NCBI GenBank assembly: GCA_004298625.1 | Contig: SCSY01000048.1 | Location: forward strand, 1-21,167 | Length of the DNA stretch: 21,167 nt | Direction of reading: 5' to 3' | Source of the DNA: Nitrospirota bacterium | Lineage (GTDB): Bacteria > Nitrospirota > Thermodesulfovibrionia > Thermodesulfovibrionales > UBA1546 | In this document: positions 14,533-21,167 of the stretch, in pieces | Layout of the letters: the number at the start of each line of letters is the position of its first letter | How positions within the stretch are numbered: the first letter of the stretch is position 1 | The notes under the pieces: model-generated | What the model was told of the DNA's origin: nothing | Database searches by the model: none | Seen by the model: the letters and a program-made list of their open reading frames with translations, nothing else | Position numbers and translations under genes: made by a program

Positions 14533-16008
14533 TTACATTTCACTTTCTTTTTTCTGCATGCCAAGAACATATTTTTTAAAAACTATCAGACCTGTCTTTA
14601 ATTTTGAAAAAAACTCGGTGTAAGAAGTAAGACTTCTCAGCTCTTTCAGGATAAAATGAAGGCTGAAATAATGACGCCTGTAAGCCCATGCAATGAGTCT
14701 CTCCATATCTTCTTTTTTGAGCTGAGGATACGAAAGAACCGATTCATAAACTGCGTCGTTAAGGGAATACTCACCGCCTATCAACCATCCTTCCCTCTTG
14801 GCAGCCTCATAAAGTTCAGTGCCAGGGAATGGAGTTGCTATTGAATAAAGCACATAGTGTATCTTCAGTTCCTCAACCGCATCTATTGTCCTCTTTATGC
14901 TGTCCTCTGTCTCAGTGGGACAGCTTCCAATAAGTATGTTGACCTCGGGCTCGACGCCGTATCTCTGCATGAGCTTTATTGTCGCCTTTGCCTTCCCGAT
15001 ATCGAGCTCCTTTCTTATGCATTTTAAAACCTCTGGGTCAAATGATTCTATGCCGAAGTCAACATAAGTGCAGTTGGATTCCTTCATGGCCTTCACTATC
15101 GGCTCTGTTATCAAATCTGCCCTTGCGAGGCATGACCATTCAAGGTTGTATTTTTTAAACAGTCCGCACAACTGAAGCGTTCTTTGTTCTCCCCATATAA
15201 AATTATCGTCCATAACGGAAACCGCCTTAAAGCCAAGCTCTGCTATCTCCTTTAATTCCCTTTCAACCCTTGCCGCAGACATTATCTTTACAGGAGGTTT
15301 TTTTCCGTATCTTTCCTTATGCACAGCCTCTCTGACATAGCTCAGAGAATTCGGGAAACAATACCAGCACTTAAAGCTGCAGCCCCTGCTCGTCAACAAA
15401 ACTGTCTGAGGACTTGCCTTCATCTTTGAATTAAAATAGACTGAATGGTCAAGAAGCCTTCTGTCAGGCACAGGCAGGCTGTCTATATCCTGAATAAACT
15501 CTCCAAAGGGTCCGTGTAAAACATCCTTGCCCTTTCGGAAAACAATATTTGCGATATCTCGATTCAAGAAACCCGAATCAATAGCCTTGACGAGATTCAG
15601 CGTTGTCAGTTCAGGCTCTCCCCTTACGACAACGGTATCTTCCCTGTCATCTATGAGTTCATGCGGAAATGCCGTAGGATAAGGCCCCATATATATAAAC
15701 CTGGAATCAGGTTTTATCTTCCTTATCATCTCCCTTGCCAGCAGATCCGTCCGCTTCGTTAAAAAAACAGAATAAAAGATAAATATATCCGTGTCCGTTG
15801 TCTTTATATAATCGGTAAATTCCTGGATATTCTTTTTATGGGCAGGAAAATCAGGCAATTCAACCTTATAGCCATTATCTCGAAGCACCGTGGCACAGAG
15901 CAGGCTCGGGATATGCGGCAGATAATAAAAAGAATATGCACATCCGTAGAGCCTGTCTGCAGCAGGCTTTCCGTCAAGAGAAGGCGGTGCAATAAAGGTT
16001 ATTTTCAT
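14533..16008 (-). CDS. B12-binding domain radical SAM protein
   Basis: A 491-residue class B radical SAM enzyme, clearly different from the one at 11440-12825. The N-terminal domain (1-145) is cobalamin-binding-like ('MKITFIAPP', 'IPSLLCATVLRDNGYKV', 'YMGPYPTAFP', 'VVRGEPELT') without a DxHxxG motif. The cluster-binding motif is C210-x3-C214-x2-C217 ('RGCSFKCWYC'), followed by 'VSVMDDNFIWG', 'CLARADLITEP', 'YVDFGIESFD' and 'NILIGSCPTETEDS'. The C-terminal part (about 430-480) is helical with many aromatic and basic residues. It shares TAATG with the glycosyltransferase stop, so the two are translationally coupled. The substrate is unknown; a methylation or ring rearrangement of the sugar or lipid made by this operon is inference. 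Confidence 0.9.
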   Translation of the reverse strand: MKITFIAPPSLDGKPAADRLYGCAYSFYYLPHIPSLLCATVLRDNGYKVELPDFPAHKKNIQEFTDYIKTTDTDIFIFYSVFLTKRTDLLAREMIRKIKPDSRFIYMGPYPTAFPHELIDDREDTVVVRGEPELTTLNLVKAIDSGFLNRDIANIVFRKGKDVLHGPFGEFIQDIDSLPVPDRRLLDHSVYFNSKMKASPQTVLLTSRGCSFKCWYCFPNSLSYVREAVHKERYGKKPPVKIMSAARVERELKEIAELGFKAVSVMDDNFIWGEQRTLQLCGLFKKYNLEWSCLARADLITEPIVKAMKESNCTYVDFGIESFDPEVLKCIRKELDIGKAKATIKLMQRYGVEPEVNILIGSCPTETEDSIKRTIDAVEELKIHYVLYSIATPFPGTELYEAAKREGWLIGGEYSLNDAVYESVLSYPQLKKEDMERLIAWAYRRHYFSLHFILKELRSLTSYTEFFSKLKTGLIVFKKYVLGMQKKESEM

Positions 16009-16985
16009 TATTTGCCGTCACCCCCTCTCAACGGAAAAATCAATTCTCTCATAAATCCCATTGACCAGCCAAGCAATATTATTGATATAACCACCGGCAC
16101 CAGAAGTGAAACCTGTACAGACCCTGTTTTCTGCAGGGCCCTTATTGAAAAAATTAAAACCAGTAATAGATATCCGGCCAAAAGCAACATAAAAAGCATA
16201 GATGAAAAAATAAGAACCGCCAAAGCTGCCGGCAAGGCAAGTCCCACCATAATATGCACTAAGTTTAGCATTCTCCTGTCTTTTTTCCCCACCTGAAGCC
16301 TTCCGATTGCATAGCGATACATCTGTTTGAAAAGTTTTTTGGGATTCGGCCTTCTGTGATGCCAGACAAAAACATCGGGTGTATATAAAAGTTTAAACCC
16401 CTTATCCAGAAGCCTTTGATTTAATTCCGTATCGTCACAGGTAAGCAAAGTCTCATCTATGGGCATGACCTTATCAAGAGCATTTTTTCTATAGACTGCA
16501 TTACAGCCGGGGATGCTCCTCACTTCCTTAACCTCTTTCAACTCTCTTGCATGGATAGAACCCGCAGAAAAAATCCCCTGGTTAAAGACAAAACCAACTG
16601 CCTTGCCAAAATTCCCCTCGTCCGGAGGTGTAAGATTAGGGCCTCCGGCACATGCAACCTCATCATCCTTAAAATATTTTAAGGAGTTTATAATCCAGTC
16701 TTTATCCACAATACAATCCGCATCAGTAAAAGCAATGATTTCTCCTTTAGCCAGTTTAAACGCAATGTTCCTGCCCGGCGAGACTGTTTTTTTCTCGTTC
16801 AGGACAACCCTTGCACCAAGCTGCTTCGCAGTATTAACAGTATCATCTGTTGACATGCCGTCAGCGATAATCACCTCAATCCTGTCTTTTGGATAATCAA
16901 GATTTGAGATACTCTCAAGACAATTCTTAAGCAATCCCGCCTCATTCCTCACAGGGATTATTATTGAAACAAGCGGCTCTATCAT
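16008..16985 (-). CDS. family 2 glycosyltransferase with C-terminal membrane helices
   Basis: A GT-A fold, family 2 transferase of 325 residues. It opens with 'PLVSIIIPVRNEAGLLKNCLESI', has 'IIADGMSTDDT', the metal- and nucleotide-binding 'FTDADCIVD' (DxD), and an acceptor-side 'CDDTELNQRLLDKGF' (ED-like) motif. About three membrane helices close the protein, anchoring it to the inner membrane, as in succinoglycan-type ExoA enzymes. ATG 16985 is preferred over an upstream GTG at 17006 because it forms an ATGA overlap with the epimerase stop, the junction style of this operon. It probably adds a sugar to a lipid carrier; donor and acceptor are unknown. Confidence 0.9.
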   Translation of the reverse strand: MIEPLVSIIIPVRNEAGLLKNCLESISNLDYPKDRIEVIIADGMSTDDTVNTAKQLGARVVLNEKKTVSPGRNIAFKLAKGEIIAFTDADCIVDKDWIINSLKYFKDDEVACAGGPNLTPPDEGNFGKAVGFVFNQGIFSAGSIHARELKEVKEVRSIPGCNAVYRKNALDKVMPIDETLLTCDDTELNQRLLDKGFKLLYTPDVFVWHHRRPNPKKLFKQMYRYAIGRLQVGKKDRRMLNLVHIMVGLALPAALAVLIFSSMLFMLLLAGYLLLVLIFSIRALQKTGSVQVSLLVPVVISIILLGWSMGFMRELIFPLRGGDGK

Positions 16986-17902
16986 TTCGGACTCTTCAGG
17001 AACCACTCAACAGTATTTTGAATGCCTTCGGCTACAGAAACTGCCGGCTCCCAGCCAAAGACACTTTTGGCTTTTTTATATGAAAGACATGACCTCTGCT
17101 GTTCGCCTTTTTTAGCGGGCCCGCGAGATGCCGTAATATTTTTACCCGATACCCTGCTGATATTACTGAACAATTCGTTGACTGATGTCTCTGTTCCTGT
17201 GGCTATATTAAGCTCTCCTGTAAATTCAGTCTCTAACGCCTTTATATTCGCCTTCACGACATCCCCAACATAAACATAATCCCTCGACTGTAATCCATCT
17301 CCGTTTATCACAGGCTGCTCGCCCCTGATAAGCTTATGGGTAAATATGGCAATAACTCCTGCTTCGCCAAAAGGGTTCTGCCTCGGGCCATATACGTTTG
17401 CATACCTCAGAGCAATATAATCGAGACCGAAATTATGTTTGTAATAGTAGAGATATTTTTCACACGCCAGTTTTGCAACGCCATACGGGCTCAACGGCCT
17501 TGTGGGATGTATTTCATCAGCAGGAAAATAATCCTGTTCTCCGTAAATCGCTCCGCCGGTAGAAGCAAATATAAATTTTTTAAGCCTGTTTTTGACTCCT
17601 GCCTCTATAACATTAAGCGTGCCTATAATATTGGCCCCGGCATCAAAAGCAGGATTCGCCACTGATACCCTGACATCAATCTGGGCTGCGTGATGATTAA
17701 TGACCTCCGGGTTAATGTCCTTAATCAATGATGAAAGGTCATCTCTGATGTCTGCCTGATAAAATTTTGCCTTAGGGTTCAGGTTATTTTTATTCCCTGT
17801 TGAAAGGTTATCAATAACCGAAACCTCGTGGCCTGCGTTTATATAAGCATCAACTATATGAGAGCCGATAAAACCCGCCCCGCCTGTAACAAGAATCCGC
17901 AT
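16982..17902 (-). CDS. NAD-dependent sugar epimerase/dehydratase, UDP-glucose 4-epimerase-like
   Basis: An extended short-chain dehydrogenase of 306 residues acting on a nucleotide sugar. The Rossmann NAD motif 'GGAGFIG' (7-13) and 'DIRD' lie near the start. The catalytic triad is Ser114/Thr115 (FASTGGAIYG), Tyr140 and Lys144 (YGVAK). 'RYANVYGPRQNP' and 'RDYVYVGDVV' bind the nucleotide sugar. This is closest in pattern to GalE-like UDP-hexose 4-epimerases, but related C5 epimerases or dehydratases cannot be excluded. It is the first gene of the seven-gene operon and supplies an activated sugar to the following GT2. A TTGAAT-18-TATTAT promoter places the transcript start at about the ATG, with no room for a ribosome binding site. 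Confidence 0.88.
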   Translation of the reverse strand: MRILVTGGAGFIGSHIVDAYINAGHEVSVIDNLSTGNKNNLNPKAKFYQADIRDDLSSLIKDINPEVINHHAAQIDVRVSVANPAFDAGANIIGTLNVIEAGVKNRLKKFIFASTGGAIYGEQDYFPADEIHPTRPLSPYGVAKLACEKYLYYYKHNFGLDYIALRYANVYGPRQNPFGEAGVIAIFTHKLIRGEQPVINGDGLQSRDYVYVGDVVKANIKALETEFTGELNIATGTETSVNELFSNISRVSGKNITASRGPAKKGEQQRSCLSYKKAKSVFGWEPAVSVAEGIQNTVEWFLKSPK

Positions 17903-17907
17903 GTTTT

Positions 17908-17937
17908 ATAATAACGAAAAAAGTCTTCTTAATTCAA
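17908..17937 (-). promoter_or_regulatory. promoter of the glycan operon, likely leaderless
   Basis: Minus-strand TTGAAT (17932-17937) and TATTAT (17908-17913) are spaced by 18 bases. Only AAAAC separates the -10 box from the ATG at 17902. No Shine-Dalgarno is possible in that gap, so the mRNA should start at or within a base or two of the start codon. Confidence 0.55.
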
Positions 17938-17969
17938 ATCTGGCAGGTTTATTTTAAATTATGGGAACA

Positions 17970-18114
17970 GACAGGATATGGCACCCTCGCTCATTCTCGC
18001 TGCGCTCCGAGGTATTTTGCCTCTTTATTTCTATAAAATTCCCCCTTAGCAAAGGGGGAATAAGGGGTTATTTAATATCGGCAAAATAAAACCGCTCGAA
18101 TACCATATCCTGCC
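17970..18114 (-). mobile_element. MITE-like element copy 1, reverse orientation, with a nested hairpin
   Basis: A 145-base element bounded by GACAGGATATGG and CCATATCCTGCC. Read on the minus strand it matches copy 3 in both arms: 'GAGCGGTTTTATTTTGCCGATA' region near one end and 'AATAAAGAGGCAAAAT', then 'GAGAATGAGCGAG', near the other. Its centre holds an extra hairpin, CCCCCTTAGCAAAGGGGG at 18041-18058 with a seven-base stem. It fills most of the gap between the divergent epimerase and HD genes. It has no coding capacity for a transposase. Confidence 0.75.
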
Positions 18115-18154
18115 TGTTGTTACTTGATTCATACAACAATGTTAAAATAATCCT

Positions 18155-18703
18155 ATGGAACCATTAAAAATTATCGAAAAATACTATGTGCCTGATTCAG
18201 ATGCATACCGGTTTCTTGTTGAACACAGCAGGATGGTTGCGAAGAAGGCGGTCGAGGTCGCGGAGAAGATAAAGAATCTGAACCCTGATATTGAATTTAT
18301 CAGGGAGGCTGCAATGCTTCATGACATAGGTATATTTATGACAAATGCGCCGCAACTTGGCTGTCATGGAGATAAGCCATACATCTGTCATGGCTATCTC
18401 GGACGAGAGCTGCTTGAGAAAGAGGGGCTTCCTATGCACGCAATCGTATGCGAGACGCATGTAGGTCTCGGGCTTACAATCCAGGATATTGAAAAGAATA
18501 ATTTTCCTATACCAAAAAGGGATATGACTCCAAAAACAATCGAGGAACAGATTATATGTTTTGCCGATAAATTCTTCTCAAAAGACAATGAGCCGTTGAA
18601 GGAAAAGCCGATTCAGAAGATCCGGGAATTTATAGGAAAATTTGGAGAAGCTAAGCTCAGACAGTTTGATGAATGGCTAATCTTTTTTAAAGGGCCAAAA
18701 TAG
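18155..18703 (+). CDS. HD-domain metal-dependent phosphohydrolase
   Basis: A 182-residue single-domain HD hydrolase. The metal and catalytic residues expected of the superfamily are present: His24 (VEHSRMV), His56-Asp57 in 'AAMLHDIGIF' (the HDIG form), His79, His102 (CETHVG) and Asp138 (CFADKF). The family cleaves phosphate esters, often of nucleotides, and small members like this are mostly uncharacterised. It is the only complete ordinary plus-strand gene in the right half and stands alone. A TAAAAT box at 18143-18148 ends six bases before the ATG, with no clear Shine-Dalgarno, hinting at a leaderless transcript. Its stop directly abuts the convergent thiC stop. Confidence 0.88.
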   Translation: MEPLKIIEKYYVPDSDAYRFLVEHSRMVAKKAVEVAEKIKNLNPDIEFIREAAMLHDIGIFMTNAPQLGCHGDKPYICHGYLGRELLEKEGLPMHAIVCETHVGLGLTIQDIEKNNFPIPKRDMTPKTIEEQIICFADKFFSKDNEPLKEKPIQKIREFIGKFGEAKLRQFDEWLIFFKGPK

Positions 18704-19987
18704 CTACTTTTTCTTCAGCGCTCTTTCAACCGTCCTTATCGCACAAAACTCTCCGCACATGCTGCATACCTCTGTTTCCGTAGGAGGAACTTCCGCCCTC
18801 CATGCTTTCACCTTATCCGGATTAAGGCTCAAAGCAATCTGGCCGTTCCAGTCCAATGCCTTCCTGCATTTTGCCATTTTTATATCCTTATCAATCGCGC
18901 CTTTTATGCCCTTTGCAATATCAGCGGCATGGGCAGCAAGCTTTGATACAATTACTCCCTCTTTCACATCCTCGATGGAAGGCAGCCTTATATGCTCAGA
19001 AGGAGTTACATAACAGAGGAAATCGGCGCCTGCTGCTCCGGCTATTGCGCCTCCAATTGCTGCTGTTATATGGTCATAGCCCATCCCTATGTCTGTTACC
19101 AATGGACCCAACACATAAAATGGAGCGCCCTTGCAAATCTCTTTTTCAAGCCTCACATTAAGCTCAACCTGATTCAATGGCACATGCCCGGGGCCTTCAA
19201 TAATCACCTGCACATTTTTCTCAACAGCCAAATCCCTGAGTTCTCCGAGCGTGAGAAGCTCTTCGATCTGCGTCCTGTCAGTTGCATCCGCAATGCATCC
19301 CGGACGCATCCCGTCACCAAGGCTTAGAGTCATGTCATATTTATAAGCTATATCCAATAACCTGTCATACTGTTCAAACAATGGGTTCTCTTTTTCATTG
19401 TATATCATCCATTCAAGAAGAAAAGAACCTCCCCTGCTCACAATATCAAGAATCCTTCCTTCTCTTTTCAGCCTTTCAACAGCTCTCATTGTAAGCCCTG
19501 AGTGAACCGTGACAAAATCAACGCCTTCTTCAGCGTGTTCCTCTATTACCTTAAAGAGTTCATCAGGAGTCATCTTGGCAATCGAACCTTTTTGTTCAGC
19601 AGTCCTGACAACTGCCTCATAAATCGGCACCGTGCCGACAGCAATCGTAGATTTCTTCAGCATCATCCTGCGAAGCTCTTTTATCGGGCCTCCTGTTGAA
19701 AGATCCATCACCGCATCTGCGCCGTATTTGATAAGGACGTCGAGTTTCTCCATCTCCTCATCTATCGAAATCTTATCCTTGGAAGTGCCGATATTGGCAT
19801 TAATCTTTGTGCGCAAGTTTCTGCCTATACCAATAGGTTTTATTTTGTGGTTATTGTTTATTGAAATTACGCTCACACCCGATGCGATATCTGCTGAAAG
19901 CTGCTCAGGTGTTATTCCCTCGTCTTTCGCAACGAGCTTTACCTCTTCCGTGATAATTCCTTTTTTTGCCAGTTCAATTCTTGTCAC
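18704..19987 (-). CDS. thiC: phosphomethylpyrimidine synthase (HMP-P synthase), short form
   Basis: A radical SAM enzyme that rearranges 5-aminoimidazole ribotide into HMP-phosphate, the pyrimidine half of thiamine. At 427 residues it is the short form lacking the N-terminal extension of long bacterial ThiC. Family signatures seen include 'IGRNLRTKINANIGTS', 'DAVMDLSTGG', 'VTVHSGLTM', 'SRGGSFLLEWM', 'LSLGDGMRPGCIADATD', 'EGPGHVPLNQVE' and 'YVLGPLVTDIGMGYDHI'. The C-terminal cluster site is C408-x2-C411-x3-C415. It starts with GTG, backed by an AAAGGAG ribosome binding site (19994-20000) six bases upstream. It follows thiE with repeat copy 2 between them. Confidence 0.97.
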   Translation of the reverse strand: MTRIELAKKGIITEEVKLVAKDEGITPEQLSADIASGVSVISINNNHKIKPIGIGRNLRTKINANIGTSKDKISIDEEMEKLDVLIKYGADAVMDLSTGGPIKELRRMMLKKSTIAVGTVPIYEAVVRTAEQKGSIAKMTPDELFKVIEEHAEEGVDFVTVHSGLTMRAVERLKREGRILDIVSRGGSFLLEWMIYNEKENPLFEQYDRLLDIAYKYDMTLSLGDGMRPGCIADATDRTQIEELLTLGELRDLAVEKNVQVIIEGPGHVPLNQVELNVRLEKEICKGAPFYVLGPLVTDIGMGYDHITAAIGGAIAGAAGADFLCYVTPSEHIRLPSIEDVKEGVIVSKLAAHAADIAKGIKGAIDKDIKMAKCRKALDWNGQIALSLNPDKVKAWRAEVPPTETEVCSMCGEFCAIRTVERALKKK

Positions 19988-20015
19988 AAGTTTCTCCTTT
20001 AATTATTCATTCATC

Positions 20016-20114
20016 AGACAGGATATTGTATTCGAGCGGTTTTTTTGTCCCGATAGCTATCGGGACAAAACCTCGGAGCGAAGCGAGAATGAGCGAGAAT
20101 ATTATGTCCTGTCT
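20016..20114 (+). mobile_element. MITE-like element copy 2, between thiE and thiC
   Basis: A 99-base element with terminal inverted repeats AGACAGGATAT (20016-20026) and ATGTCCTGTCT (20104-20114). Arms match the other copies ('TTCGAGCGGTTT' and 'CTCGGAGCGAAGCGAGAATG'). The centre is replaced by a perfect 28-base palindrome at 20043-20070 with the core GTCCCGATAGCTATCGGGAC. The element end overlaps the thiE stop codon (20113-20115). Confidence 0.78.
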
Positions 20115-20760
20115 ATATATCACCATTGACCCTCATAATATAATTTTTAGCCGCTGACTTTATATCAACCGCTCCTAAAATACCGCTTATCAACGCAACC
20201 CCATCAGCCCCTGCATCCATCACCGCTTTAATCCTATTTTCGTTTATCCCTCCGATGGCAAATACAGGAATTGATATTTCCGCCTTCACTTTTCCGAAAG
20301 TGTCTATTCCTATCGGCTCACCGTATTTAAGCTTCGACGGCGTACGATAAACCGGACCAAACGTTATAAGATCAGCGCCGCTTTTTTCCGCTTGTCTTGC
20401 CTCATCAATGCTGTGTGTTGATGCGCCAATAATGAGTTTATTCCCTGCAATCTTTTTCACGGCAGATGGAGGAATGCTGCTCTGCCCAAGATGAACTCCA
20501 TCAGCGCCAACAGCCAGAGCAACATCAACCCTGTCATTGATAAAAAGTTTAGCCTTATGCTTTTTTGTAATCTCTCTCATTCTATAAGCCATATCTAACA
20601 GCTCTCTTGTTCCTAAACCTTTCTCTCTCAATTGTATGGCCTTAACTCCGGCCTTCAATGCCTCCACAACGGCAGTGGATAGTGAATAGTCATCAGCAAA
20701 CAGATTCCTGTCCGTTATTAAATAAAGTTTAAAACCTATCAAGCTTTGTACCCCATACAA
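20113..20760 (-). CDS. thiE: thiamine-phosphate synthase
   Basis: Joins HMP-pyrophosphate and the thiazole phosphate to give thiamine monophosphate. The TIM-barrel protein of 215 residues shows 'KLYLITDR', 'QLREK' (43-47), 'INDRVDVALAVGADGVHLGQ' (74-93), 'IIGASTHS', 'FGPVYRTPSK' and 'PVFAIGGI', all expected pyrophosphate- and substrate-binding segments. The start is a TTG at 20760 that touches repeat copy 3. Family members usually begin just before 'KLYLITDR', so the original start and ribosome binding site may have been displaced by the repeat; another TTG lies at codon 7. The stop codon lies inside the terminal repeat of copy 2, so the gene is bracketed tightly by two elements. Confidence 0.95.
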   Translation of the reverse strand: MYGVQSLIGFKLYLITDRNLFADDYSLSTAVVEALKAGVKAIQLREKGLGTRELLDMAYRMREITKKHKAKLFINDRVDVALAVGADGVHLGQSSIPPSAVKKIAGNKLIIGASTHSIDEARQAEKSGADLITFGPVYRTPSKLKYGEPIGIDTFGKVKAEISIPVFAIGGINENRIKAVMDAGADGVALISGILGAVDIKSAAKNYIMRVNGDI

Positions 20761-20881
20761 TGACAGGACATTGTGTTTGAGCGGTTTATTTTGCCGATAG
20801 TCCTAAAAGTCTCACACAATAAAGAGGCAAAATCCTCGCAGGTCGAAGACCGAGAATGAGCGAGAACATTATGTCCTGTCA
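20761..20881 (+). mobile_element. MITE-like element copy 3, between thiG and thiE
   Basis: A 121-base element with terminal inverted repeats TGACAGGACAT (20761-20771) and ATGTCCTGTCA (20871-20881). The interior has 'GAGCGGTTTATTTTGCCGAT', 'AATAAAGAGGCAAAAT' and 'CGAGAATGAGCGAGAA', shared with copy 1 read in reverse. It occupies essentially the whole thiG-thiE gap and would have to carry any ribosome binding site for thiE. Confidence 0.78.
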
Positions 20882-20887
20882 TGAAGC

Positions 20888-21167
20888 TCACAGCATTCCC
20901 TCTATCGGGCTGCTTGCCGTCGCATAAAGCTTCCTTGGAATCCTTCCTGCCTTATACGCAAGCCTTCCGGCAATCACCGCGTGTTTCATCGCACTTGCCA
21001 TAGCGATAGGGTCTTTTGCGCCGGCAATTGCAGTATTAAGAAGCACTGCATCGCATCCAAGTTCCATCGCAATAGCTACATCAGAGGCAGTGCCAACTCC
21101 TGCATCAACAATTATAGGCACCTTTGCCTGTTCAAGTATTATCTTCATATTGTACGGATTTCTTATT
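20888..21167 (-). CDS. thiG: thiazole synthase, C-terminal part (cut by window edge)
   Basis: Builds the thiazole phosphate of thiamine from deoxyxylulose phosphate, dehydroglycine and ThiS-thiocarboxylate. The visible 92 residues are the C-terminal part of the TIM barrel. They begin 'IRNPYNMKIILE', followed by 'VPIIVDAGVGTASDVAIAMELG' and 'AVLLNTAIAGAKDP', the phosphate-binding loops, and end with 'SSPIEGML' as in other ThiG proteins. The frame is open through the right edge, so the start lies outside. It is upstream of thiE and thiC; any TPP riboswitch controlling the group would also lie beyond the window. Confidence 0.95.
   Translation of the reverse strand, partial: IRNPYNMKIILEQAKVPIIVDAGVGTASDVAIAMELGCDAVLLNTAIAGAKDPIAMASAMKHAVIAGRLAYKAGRIPRKLYATASSPIEGML

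Noticed and set aside
16986..17006. GTG start at 17006 for the glycosyltransferase
   Set aside because: It would overlap the epimerase by 25 bases; ATG 16985 gives the ATGA overlap used at other junctions.
18041..18058. Intrinsic terminator
   Set aside because: The hairpin belongs to a repeat lying between two divergent genes, so no transcript of either needs to end there.
19988..20115. TPP riboswitch before thiC
   Set aside because: No thi-box sequence is visible in this gap, which is filled by repeat copy 2; a riboswitch would more likely lie before thiG outside the window.

Overview
The window reads as a piece of a gram-negative bacterial chromosome with moderate GC. The gram-negative call rests on a TolC-type outer membrane protein, periplasmic signal peptides and GlmU/GlmS envelope-precursor genes. 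Gene style and repeat types (a GTCATTCCCGC palindromic repeat, heptanucleotide arrays, small inverted-repeat elements) resemble uncultured Nitrospirota or related anaerobic 'deltaproteobacterial' groundwater genomes. That placement is inference; no rRNA or other marker gene is present. Nearly all genes are on the minus strand, in tight operons with ATGA, TGATG or TAATG overlaps.

Layout, left to right. (1) 1-2132: an efflux operon read leftward, with a TetR regulator, a TolC-like outer membrane protein and the first codons of a third gene, probably the periplasmic adaptor. (2) 2133-2534: a plus-strand zinc-ribbon gene that appears frameshifted. (3) 2583-3616: a secreted DUF302-like protein. 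(4) 3620-3778: a decayed C-terminal tail of a sensor or regulator gene. (5) 3816-6659: pcrA/uvrD, gatC and panD. (6) 6774-10727: DUF502 membrane protein, glmU and glmS, the last two making UDP-GlcNAc from fructose-6-phosphate. (7) 10830-17902: a seven-gene surface-glycan or lipid-modification operon, with an NAD-dependent sugar epimerase, a GT2 glycosyltransferase, two B12-binding radical SAM enzymes, a TPR protein and a multi-spanning GT-C-like membrane protein (which together look like one permuted, split gene), and a YdcF/DUF218 protein. (8) 18155-18703: an HD-domain hydrolase on the plus strand. (9) 18704-21167: thiamine genes thiG (cut by the window edge), thiE and thiC.

The most notable non-genic content is repetitive. 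Three copies of a 99-145 bp element with GACAGGAYAT terminal inverted repeats sit around the thiamine genes, two of them bracketing thiE. Four heptanucleotide arrays lie at gene junctions and run into the ends of tolC and glmU. A palindromic repeat is read in frame inside the tolC N-terminus. A hexamer-built inverted repeat is read in frame inside the GT-C-like gene. Several promoters place the -10 box so close to the start codon that leaderless mRNAs are likely.

The best candidate for something undescribed is the 17902-10830 operon: a TMTC-like transferase whose TPR half is encoded before its membrane half, joined to two B12 radical SAM enzymes, a glycosyltransferase and an epimerase. I see no CRISPR array, tRNA, rRNA, transposase or phage gene.
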